A stretch of DNA of 64,000 nt, from the NCBI GenBank assembly GCA_963556495.2, contig OY747705.1, positions 32,120,798 to 32,184,797 of the forward strand, read 5' to 3'. Below, piece after piece: positions 11,701 to 23,700 of the stretch (within the stretch, counting starts at the first letter, position 1; each line of letters starts with the position of its first letter). The position numbers were made by a program, and so were the translations under genes. Source of the stretch: Valencia hispanica. Taxonomy: Eukaryota > Chordata > Actinopteri > Cyprinodontiformes > Valenciidae. The notes beneath the pieces were generated by a model. That model had not been told where the DNA came from and did not search any database. It was given only the letters and a program-made list of their open reading frames with translations.

Positions 11701-14700
11701 TGCACATTTTGACAGCACACACAGAAAACAAGCACACAAATAAGGAGTCTGAGGTTTATTTTTGATCTCCCATGGCAGTGATTAGCATCCAGAATCTCTG
11801 AAGCCTGAGAGCAAATATGCAAAATTTCAACACCCTGTAATTTTAACACTGTACTTTCTACTGGTTTATATCGGGCTATATGTTTTGCAAGTGAGTTCTT
11901 TGGTTGGCCCCCACCCCTTACCCTTTAAACCAAACCTTATTTTTTGTCTTTTAAAATACAATTCATGGGTATAGGTTGGATACAACCCTGATAGACTTCA
12001 CTGATATGAAATGCCAGCGGGGAGACCTCAGTTTCATCTTCAACGGCAACGCTATTCCGTCTGAGTCATTTGTTGTACTGGATAATGAACAGAAGGTCTA
12101 CCAAAGGATACACCATGAGGTGAGTGAGATCTGGTGGCCCCAAACCTGGCATGTTCATTATAACTAACACAAATAAGGTGTGTTTGTAAAAAAATAAGAC
12201 AATGGCACATCTCAATGAATAAAAATATCCTCAAAGTACATTTATTAGCACTTATTTCTGTTCATTTTGATTATCATGACTTAAAGTTAATACAATTATA
12301 AAATGGCCCTCCATGAGGAGGGTAGGCTTCAAATGGCAAATGTCAACGAAGCTGGTTGTCCACAGAGAGCTATATTCAAGCATACTAGTGGAAAATAGAG
12401 TGGAAGGAAAACGTTTGGTTAAAAATGTGCCCAAAAAACAAAGATAACCTTGAGAAGATTGTGAAACAAAGTCCATTCAAGATTCAACTTGGTTACATTC
12501 ATAAAAGATGGATTGATGGGAGTGTTACAGCCTGACTCATGGGCTGCGACAAACAGGGCGAGATGACACAGAGTGGTAGTATTTTTAAGAAACTAATTTC
12601 TTCAAATAAACCCAAATGTAACATGTATAATCAGCTATCATTGATGTCAGAATCCCTGGATGAGTGGAAATGTATATGGTGCAAAATCCAAACCTAACCA
12701 AATCCAAACATCAGGGATCACCGAGGGGAACTCCCCACTAAGCAGAGGAGCCACCCCTGAAGAGACGGCACACACCGGGCCCAGGTGCATCTCATGCCAC
12801 TAATGGCAGGTTCCCACCAGAAAAGCAAACAGAAAGAGACTCCCTAGTGGTGTGGTCGTCAAGGCAGTCAGAGCTTCAAGAGCCACCACACAGCCAGATC
12901 TGGGGATGGGTGACAAAGCTTACATTACTCATGTTAAGCCTCTTCTGAACAAAAAAACAACATCTGAGGCGTTATACCTGGGCTAAAGAGGAAAATGATT
13001 GGACTGTTGCTTAGTAGCCAAAAGTCTTCTTTTAAGATTAAAGTAAATTTTGTATTTTATGTGGGAATAATAATGGCTTGTATTTATATAGCGCTTTTCG
13101 AGACCCTCAAAGCACTTTACAACTCCATTATTCATTCACTCTCACATTCACACACTGGTGGAAGCAAGTTATGATTATAGCCACAGCTGCCCTGGGGCAG
13201 ACTGACAGATGGGAGGCTGCCATATCGCGCCATTGGCCCCTCTGGCCGACCCCTGTAGGTAAAGTACCTTGCCCAATGACATAACGGCATGTAGCAGGTG
13301 GAAGCAGGAATCGAAACCACGATTTCTGGGTCGCAGGCCGACAACTCTACCACTGAACTACAGCTGCCCAATAAAGGTCCCAATGTCTGGGGGAAGAGAG
13401 TGGAGGCACATAATTCAGGTAGCTTGAGGTCCAGTATGAAGTTTCCACAGTCGGTGATGATTTCGGAAGCCATGTGATCTGCTGGTGTTGGTCCATTGAA
13501 CCGCTACCTCCTATAATGACCATGGTATCACAGCTTGAATTACCAGAAAACCGTCTGGATCTTAACCCCTCAGGGGATCTATGAAATACTTTCAAGAGGA
13601 AGATGAGAGCAGACACAGGAGCTTACAATACAGACGAGCTGAAGGCTGTTATTAAAGTGATGTGGGCTTTAAAGAACACCTCAGCAGTGCTGCAGGCAGA
13701 TCAACTCAATGCCACACTGCAATCATTCATGAAAAAGGATCACCAACTAAGCACTGAGAACAAATACATTGAAATACTTTTCAGTAGGCTGACATTTCTG
13801 TGTTAAAAAAAACAACTTTTTATTGGTCTTATGCAATATTCAAACTGTGATTTCATAAGCTGTAAGCCATTATCAACAACATGAACAGAATTAAACACCT
13901 GCAAAAATTGCTACATGTATAATGAGTCAAATTTCACTTAAAATAGATTAACTTTTCAGTGCTATTCTAATCAGACCAAACTTCTCTGGTGTAAGGTCCG
14001 ATAGATTCACCAACAATATTTCTATTTGCTAAATGCCGCACTAATGAAATAAATAATATGTCAGAAATGTATTTATTAATGTCTTAAAAATCGGAAAAAT
14101 GGAGCAAGAGGTCGATAGGCAGATTGGTGGGGTGTCTGCAGTGATGCAGCCGTTGTACCGGTCTGTCACGGTGAAGAGAGAGCTGAGTCAAAAGGCGAAG
14201 CTCTCAATTTACCGTTACTACTTTCATCAATGGTCACGAGCTCTGGGTTGTGACCAAAAGAACGAGATCACGGATACAAGCGGCTGAAATTAGTTTCTTC
14301 TGCAGGGTGTCTGGGCTCTCCCTTAGAGATAGGGTGAGAAGCTCAGTCATCCGGAAGGGGCTCAGAGTAGAGCTGCTGCTCCTCCACCTCGAGAGGAGTC
14401 AGTTGAGGTGGCTTCGGCATCTGGTCAGGATGCCTCCTGGACGCCTCCCTGGTGAGGTGTTCCGGGCACGTCCCACCGGGAGGAGACCCATAGCAAGAGT
14501 CGGGACACGTTGGAGGGACTATGTTTCTCGGCTTGCCTGGGAACACCTCAGGATTTCTCTCTTAGGAGCTGGCCCTAGTGGCTGGAGAGAGGGAAGTCTG
14601 GGTTTCTCTGCTTAAGCTGCTATGACCTGACTCACAGGGGCAGCAGCAGCTGAAGATAATGGATAGATGGAAGTTTCCATATATTTCTTAAGTATTTGGT

Positions 14701-17700
14701 AGCATTGGTAAAATGTCCTGGCAGAAGCTGGGACTCTTGATAAAGTTTTCTCCTCAGCGAGGCCCACCACATGTGTTTTGGACCCGATTCCCACTTCCTT
14801 CTTTAAGCAATTTTATGAATCTTTTAGAGATGAGATTTTAACCGTGATGAATTGCTCCCTTCAGACGGGGGTCTTTCCTGCCGCCTTTAAAGGGGCGGTA
14901 GTGAGGCCCCTGCTGAAGAAGAGCAATTTAGATTGTAATGATTTTAACAATTTCCGACCGGTATCTAACTTACCATTTTTAAGCAAAGTTTTAGAAAAAC
15001 TTGTTTTAATTCAACTTAATAATTTTATTAACGCTCATAATGTCCTAGAGAAATTTCAGTCTGGTTTTAGGGTGAAGCACAGGACAGAGACGGCTCTTTT
15101 AAAGATTTTAAATGATTTTAGATTAAATTATGATGCTCACAAGGTGACAGTGTTGGTCCTACTGGATGTAAGCGCTGCCTTTGATACAGTGGACCACACT
15201 ATTCTTTTAACTCGTTTAAAACAGATCGGCCTCTCTGGTGCTGTTCATAAATGGTTTACATCCTATCTCACAGACAGGACTTTTATGGTAAGTTTAGATA
15301 CCTGCTCCTCTAAGGTCCACAAGATCACATGTGGTGTGCCCCAGGGTTCAATTTTAGGCCCAGTGCTTTTTAACCTCTACATGCTCCCTCTTGGCAGTGT
15401 CATCGGAAGGCATGGAGTTAACTTTCACAGTTATGCTGATGATACACAGCTGTACATCTCCATGTCTCCCGATGAAACACGGCCGATGGATGCACTTTTT
15501 AACTGCATTTTAGACATTAAATCCTGGATGGCAGAAAACTTTCTCCAGCTCAACCAGGACAAAACTGAAGTTTTAGTCATTGGTCCTGAGGCTCAGAGAG
15601 AGAAACTTTTACCAAAACTGCAATCACTGTCTTTTAATCCCTCTTTACAATGAAGAACCTGGGCGTGATTTTTGACTCTGAGCTGACTTTTATTCCTCAC
15701 ATAAATTTTTTTACTAAAATAGGTTTTTATCAAATAAAGAACATCGCCAGAGTCCGCCCCATTCTCTCTCGGACCAATACGGAGACACTGATGCATGCTT
15801 TTATCACCAGTAGGATTGATTACTGTAATGCCCTGCTTTCTGGTCTTCCCAAAAAGACTACCTCAAGTTTACAACTTTCACAGAATTCAGCAGCACGCGC
15901 CCTGACGAAGACCAGGAGGTGGGAACACATTACACCTGTCTTAGAATCACTTCATTGGCTCCCCTTATGTTTTATGATTGATTTTAAGATTCTTTTAATA
16001 ATTTTTAAGTGTTTTAATGGTCTTGGGCCTCCTTATCTCTCAGAGCTGCTTTTATCGTATTAACCTTCGCGGTCTCTGCGCTCCTCTGGCAGCCCTCTAC
16101 TTGTCATCCCAAAAGTCAGGACACACACTCACGGTGAGGCGTCTTTCTGTTATTATGGCCCTCACCTCTGGAACAGGCTGCCAGAGGACCTCAGGGCAGC
16201 AGAGAACGTTCATGTTTTTAAGAGCAGGCTCAAGACTCACCTTTTTAACATAGCTTTTAACTGATTATTATTTATTAAATCTGTTTAATTGCTCTGCATG
16301 TTTTATTTGATTGAATTCTTTTTAGCTTAGCTTTTAGCTGGCTAGTTATCAATTATTGTTTATCTGCTTTCCATTTTTATTTGATCATATCTTATAATTG
16401 TTTGAATTTTAATATTTTAACTTATTTTAGTTTTCCTTACAGTGTTTCCTCTGTGGGAGCCCTCTGCCTCGGGGGTGGTGGTCGGCTGTGGCTGCCTTGG
16501 TGCTAGGTGGTGCTTGGGTGGAGGTGGGGGTACCAGCCCTCCCTCCTCTGGGCTGCCTGGGTCAGTGCCTTGGCTGCCGCTGTTGATCTGCTGCTGCCGA
16601 TGTAGATGGCTCCCATGATGACGTTTCCTGGTTCATCTGTACTCAGCCCGTTCTGCTTTTGTTAATGTGCTGTTGTTTATTGTTGCTTTTATGCATGGGG
16701 GGGGTATAGCTGTGGTGATGTTTTTTACTTTTGGGTTTTGGGAAGGGGGGGTTGTGGGTCATTTTTAATCTGTAAAGCACTTTGAGAAGCTTTGTTTTGG
16801 TTTGAAAAGCGCTTTATAAATAAAGTTTGATTTGATTTGATTGCCTTTTAACTGTATGTCTTTGATAAAACATTTTATCTTTCCTTCCACAAGCTTCTCT
16901 CAACAGTTTACTGGATATCTGGCACATAACTAAGTCAGATTTGTAGGCTGCTTCATTCGGACACTCCTTTTCAGATCTGCCTATAAATTCCACCCAACAC
17001 GATGATGCCACCCCCATACTTCACAGTTGGGATGATTTTCCCAAGCTTACAAGTGTCCACCTTTTTCCTCCAAATGTAACAATAGTCATTATAGCCAAAC
17101 AATTCCACTTTCATTTCATCAGATCACAGGACATATCTCCCTGTCTGCCTTTGCAAACGGCAACCTGGCTTTTTTATGTTTCTTTTGAAGTAATTCTCCT
17201 CGCAGAGTAACTTTTCAGCTTGTGTTGGTACAGGACACGCTTCATTGTGGATAATGACACTGTCTTGCCAGCTTCAGGAGCATCTTCACAAGGTCCCTGG
17301 CTATTGTTCTGGGGTCTATTTTTCCATTTTGGACCAAACCCATTCATCTCGGGGACACAGAACTTGTCTCAATCTTGAGCAGTATGATTGTTGGACATTC
17401 CCATATTATTTATACATAAATATACTTTTTTGAACTGATGACCGCAGCACCTTCAAACATCTTTAAATTGCTTAGAAGGATTAACCAGACTTGTGCAGCT
17501 CCACAATTATCTTCCTGATATCTTGGCTGATTACTTTTGAAGTTCCCATTGTGACAAACAAGAAAGCCGTGGGTTTCACGTGTGACCTTAAAATACATCC
17601 ACAGGTGTGCCTCCAATGAACTCAAATGTGTCAGTTAACCAATCAGATATTTCCAAAGGCATGACATCATCATCTGGGCTTTCCAAAAAATTGTTTATAG

Positions 17701-20700
17701 AGAAAGTAATCATTCTATGTGTAAACACTTGACTTAGGAGACAATAATAAATAAATCTCTGACATATTCTGTCATTATTGTAGCATTTGGCAAAATAGAA
17801 AAATAATTTTGGTGTTTCTAACTGACCTTAAACAAGAGAAATTACTGATTTAACTTCAAACATTGAGAAAAGAAGGTGTGTATCTTTTTATTCCGTGTAT
17901 GTAAATGTCTGGTTTGAACTGGAAGTATCTATGTCCTTTTGTTTTGTCCTCATAGGAGTCGGAGATGGAGACTGAAGAGGAGGTGGACATTTTAATGAGC
18001 AGTGACGTTTACTCTGCCACACTTTCCACCAAGTCCATCACTTTCTCCAGGGCACAGACTGGATGGCTTTTCAGAGAGGACAAGACGGTTAGTGTTGGTT
18101 ATTATGAGGCTTTTAAATTCCCCACAGACTTAGCTGTTAGAAGGATATCCTCAAGGTCATAAGGAGCTACCTGGTCATATAATCTCTGGAACTGTGGTCT
18201 ATTCCAGATATGGGAAAATGGGTCCTGATCGGCTCTTTCTTCAAAGTAGTACTTGAATTATTGACTTATTTTAAAAAAGGTATAATGCTGGGAATAAATA
18301 TTCAGTTCTTTATTAATGTTCACATATTGATGTCCAATCTTGTTTATATTTGTCCCCGAAAAAGAAAGTGAAGTCAACAACAAAAAAACAAGCAAACTTC
18401 TTAAATTTTTAAAAAGCAGGGTCTAATGGGGTTTTAAGTTAGGACACCCTTTTTTTCTGATAGTGTTGAGCCATTTTGTTGAAGTAGCTTCAGTGAGATT
18501 ATTCTTGTAGCCTTCTATTAGTTTCATTGAAAAGTTTACCCCACTCTGCACATTCACCTGTGAAATGTTTGAGAGGTTTCTTGCATGGTCAAACCGTCTT
18601 AAATCACCTAGGGCGACTGTAGCTCAGTGGTAGAGTAGAGTTGGCTTGCAATCGGAGGGTCGTAGGTTCGATTCCAGCTTCCTCCAGTCACATGTCGATG
18701 TGCCCCTGGGCAAGGCACTTAACCCCAAAAAAAACATCGTCCTACCGAGCCATGTTGGGTGTCGGTGTATGAATGCGAGTGTGAGTGGGTGAATGTGGCT
18801 TCAATGTATAAGTTCAGTCCATTTACCATTTACCTCTCAGCCAGTCCTTGGATTTGCTAGTATTTTTTGGGATCATTGTCATGTTTCAGGGTCTAGTTCT
18901 GCTTTAGCTTTAATTTTTTTTCACAGACAGTCTCACATTTTTCTTGAGTAAATTCTCTTGAGTTCTTGATGGATTCTATGTTGGTGAACTGACCAGGTCC
19001 TGCTGCAGCAAAACATCCCAAAACCATGACACGTCCATCTCCATGCTTCACAAGGAGATTTCCTCCTGGCACATTTCTCATGAAAGTCAAACTATTGCAG
19101 TCTCTTTGTGATTGTACAGGCATGTAATTTCACCTCAACAATAGCAAAAGCCTACTGTAGGTCACCAGGGACATATGTTAGGGGACTTCTTTTGGCATCT
19201 GTCCTTGGGATGAATTCGACTGGACACCAGACATGCTGGCAGTGAATGGAGTTGGAATGTCTGATTTAATTTTCTTTTGAGGTCCCTTTAAATCCTTCAC
19301 CAGACTCACAAGATGCTACAGTCTTCTTTCTGAAGACCTCAGGCAGCTCTTTTTTTTTTATCTCAGCAAGGTATTTACTCTCACTCCAACATTCAGGAGT
19401 AAACCAAAATAAACCTATAATAAACCTTGGTGAATGAAGATGTTTTAATCATGTGCACCTGATGTGGTAAAACTTGTTCATTTGTTCATTTAGTTATACT
19501 ACTTGACTCTGTATTCTCAACATTTTTGTTAAATATTTATATGTCCAAAATTGCATTAAGACACACAGGCTGTGTCATATTTTTCTCACATGATCATAAG
19601 CTAGTTGCTTTAACATTACTTTGTAGAAATTACAGCTATGCTATTCTGCCCAGATTGCTCATATTTTCCTGCTACATTTGTGAAAGCCAGCATGAAAGCG
19701 AGTAAATAAACCAGAAACGCAAGAGAGGACCACAGGTGATGGGCTTGAGGTCAAAAACAACACAGATAGGGCAGGAGGGCATAGAGGCAGTGAATGAGAT
19801 AGGGGGTATTGCATTCTGTCTTTCTAGTCTTTTGTTCTTTTGACTTCTGTTTAGAGAGGAAATTGGTGATAGAGCAGGGACACTGATCTGTTTCTTCTAT
19901 CTCCAGGAGCGCGTGGGAAACTTTTTGGCAGATTTTTACTCTGTGAACGGCTTGGTGCTGGAGTCCAGGAAGAGACGAGAGCATCTGAGTGAGGAGGACA
20001 TCTTGAGGAATAAAGCTATTATGGAGAGTCTGAGCAAAGGAGGAAACCTCATTGAGCAGAACTTTGAGGTGAAGCTACATGCTCTTTGGGTCTGTTATTG
20101 TTCTGATAGAAAAGTGTTCCATACATTACATGGCAAAAGTATTAATGCCCTGTAGATCTTTATCTCATTTTGTCGCTTTGCTACCTAAATCTAAAAGGTT
20201 TCTGGTAGTAAAGTGAATGCTTTGGCTCACTGGAAGAGTAGTCCCGCTATTGGATGGAAAGGTGGGGGTTGCAGCTTCCTCCCCGGACACATTTTGAAGT
20301 TGCCTACTGATCTTCGAATGTTTGTGACATATTAATGTGTGTGTCATGTCGGCCGCTGGATGAATTTGGTTCCAATATAAAAGTTCTTTGAGGGGTTAGT
20401 ATGACTAGAAAATTGCTATACAAGTTTAGTCCATTTACCTTTTAACTTCTTTCATTTGGATTTTATGTTATAGACCAACACAAGGTGGAGGATTATTGCG
20501 AAGCAAAAATGAGACATGGTTTTTAATTTTATTACCAAAAGAATGTTTGTTATCCATTTGAATTCAGCCCCCTGAGTCATTACTTTGTACAACCACCTAT
20601 TGCTGCAATTACAGCTGCAAGTCCTGTGGTATGTGTCTACCCACTTTGAACATCTACTGACTGAAATTGTTGCTGATTCTACTTTGTGTACTGTGATTTA

Positions 20701-23700
20701 GTATTGAAGTTTATTGTGGCTTTTTAGGATCGAAGTGAAAAACGATCAACTTTTTTGGGATAAAATTGTGCAAATTTGAATACAAGTTGGAACATCACTC
20801 CATCAATATATATCCTGTTTACTTTTACCTGCAGCCTAACCACAGTCCAATCTTGACATTGTCTTGTCCCGCTGGACCCTTGGGGTAGAACCTGAGTCTA
20901 CGATATCTCACTGTTATTTGCATTTGGGGATAAAGCCTGTGAAAACTGCGTGGATTTCCTGATGGACTTTGTTCAAACATATTTGTTACAACATGCGTTA
21001 CTTATTGAAAAATTCCTGCCTGCTTCTGGGCTGATGCTTTTTGATCATTTTTGTTTGTCAGACACCTGGCCTGGATTTTAGACCCACTACTGCCATCTTG
21101 TGGTGACAGAATGAAAGCTATGCCTCATTCACACACCTCTCCCCTCATGACATCCCCTCGCTGTAGTGTGTTCTAGAGTTTGCTTAGCAAGCTGTTGTCT
21201 GAACTGAACATTAAGCCGGTCACACAGAAAAGACAAAGCCTCTCAACACCCACTGGATGCCTTTTAACTGCTCTTGTTTTTTTGTTTTTGTGCGCTCTCT
21301 CTTGTTCTATGGTAGGCTTTGTTTCTTCACATTGCCCTCTGTTGTCATCGAGTCCTTTTACAGAGCTATGAATGTAAAAAGGTTGGGTAACAGAGGACCT
21401 TAGCTCCGCTTTAGGAATAATTCACTCTTGATTTCAGCGAAGAGGGCGGCTGCTGTTACATAGGTGTGTCAACAGCTGCATGAGTGAACTCCTCTGTCTT
21501 TGGGCACAGGCGATTGTGCAAAACATTCAAACTAAGCCCGTCAATATTGATGACATGAGGGATTTCTAAAACAAACAAAAAAAAGAACTAACCCAATGCC
21601 ATGGAATTAGAGGGGAGGGGGACCAGCATACCAGTAGATTTGGGTCTGAAGAGCCTTTGTGTACTCTGTCCTCGTCACAACAACATGCCTGGGCTGGTAC
21701 ACAGCGAGCAGCGGGAAAAACACATCTGTAAAGCTAAGGTTTCTTTCCCCAGTTCTTTTTTAGTAATTTAGTTAATCACCTTTTCTCTTGGGACATTCAG
21801 ATGGCCAGTCAAGCCTGTCATTGTCCCATAGTATTCTGCCCTTGTTACTTTACCACTGCTTACAAAAGAGGTCAAATGTGGTAACAATCACATTTTCAAA
21901 CGTGAACATTGTCAAGGAGGAGTTAATTCTGGGAGAATGTCAAGTTTAGCATTAACAGGATGGCACTTGTCCCAGATCCGGTTCAGGGACAGCCAGAACA
22001 AGCTGTCCAATCCTAAAATAAACTGAAACTGAAGAAGAGCGCTTATTAGGGAAGGCTGAACAGAGACTGCTTTCCTCAGGAAATACGGTTTAGTTTGAAC
22101 AGGAGGAAAATCCTGTATGTATGTTTTTTTGACGAGTTTCTTCTTAAGCTGCTTTGCTGGTTGGAAGTGTTTCTGTGGGGGGATAAAATGAACCAGAGGA
22201 AGGGATGTGATCTAGTTAACATGGACCTACCTGCAGCAGCAGTACGTTTTACTCACATTTCAAGATACACTCATTACAGTGCTATGTTTATGTTGTGGAC
22301 CAACACAAAGTATCACATAATTGTCAAATGGAAGGGAACTGATTCATTATTTTTTCTTTATTTAATGGAAATCAGTAAGTAGGAAAAACTTTATTTGTCA
22401 AGGACTTTTCAAAATATATGTTACAGAGTACTTTGGATAAAAATCCAGATAAAACCAAAATGAAATGCTGCATTAGTAAGACCATTACAGAAAGCTCAGA
22501 AACATGGATATACACAAAGAAAAACCTACACATTTTAGTTAGATCTAACCGGCTTAGAGGGATTTTATGGAGTTAGAATAAAAATCGGGACAGTGCGATG
22601 TGCATTTGTGTTCAGCTTCCCCTGAATCAACACTTTGTAGAACAATCATTCACTGCAATTATATCTGCAAGCCATCTGGGGCAAAGTCTCTTTCAGCTTC
22701 AGACATCTAAATCCTTTTTTTTGTATAATAGTTAAAGCTCAGTCAGCTTGGATTGAGAGCATCTGTGAACATCAATTATGAAGTCAGACTGCAGATTCTC
22801 AGCTGGAAATTAGACCTGAACTCTGGCTGCACCATGGAGTGATCCAAATCTTTCCATTGTACCTTTGGCTGTAAGGTCAAGTGTTATTGTCCTCCCAGCA
22901 TGATGCTGCCACCACCATGTTTTATAGTGGGTGTCAGGTTTCCAGCACAATGTGCAAAGTTTTTGTTTTTTTAGCAATGGGTGTTTTCTTGCCACAATTC
23001 TATGAAGATCTCTTCAGGAGCTGTTATCTTGGTAGCTCTTCCAGTGTTACTACCGGGATCTTCGCCTTGCCAAGGCCTTAACATAAAATCCCAATAAAAT
23101 ACATTGCAGTGTGTTATGTGAAACATTTTTGAGGAGGGATGACTATAGATAATTGAAGCTTACTCCTGTTTGGATACTGAGATCCTGCTGCTGATAGTCA
23201 TACTAACCTGCTGATAGTCATACTAACCTGTGCTGTATTATTGAGGTGGCTGTTTTTATTTTGCACTCTCTGTTTTAACACCCAGAAAGTAAAGGATCGA
23301 TAATTCGCTCTGTAAAGTATCAATAATGAGACCAATTCTGTACAGGAAATGTGTCAGAAACAAGAGCAGAACTTCCATAGTTGCATATTATCCTGTTTGT
23401 AGAACTAGATGTAAGATGACCATCACAAACAATTCATACAAAGAGATTTGAACCGCAGCCTCTGAAACAAATACTTCTTAAAGAAAACAAATATTTTACT
23501 GAAATATTTCTGAGCAGGTTCTTTATTTGTTTAGTTTTGATAGTTCACTTACATTTGGGAAGCTGAGCAGGCAAAAAGCTGCAGTTAGTGGGTGCTGCCC
23601 TCTTGTGGCCTTTGCTTTGCATTTCATTGTCTGCTGGAAAGATTAAACGAGAATTCAGTCAGGTCCAGTAATGTTTGCACTCTGGCCCATATGGTGTCCA

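Noticed and set aside
18611..18690. Apparent tRNA gene (A- and B-box)
   Set aside because: No folding acceptor stem, followed by a SINE body and tail; same family copy at 20200. It is a SINE head.
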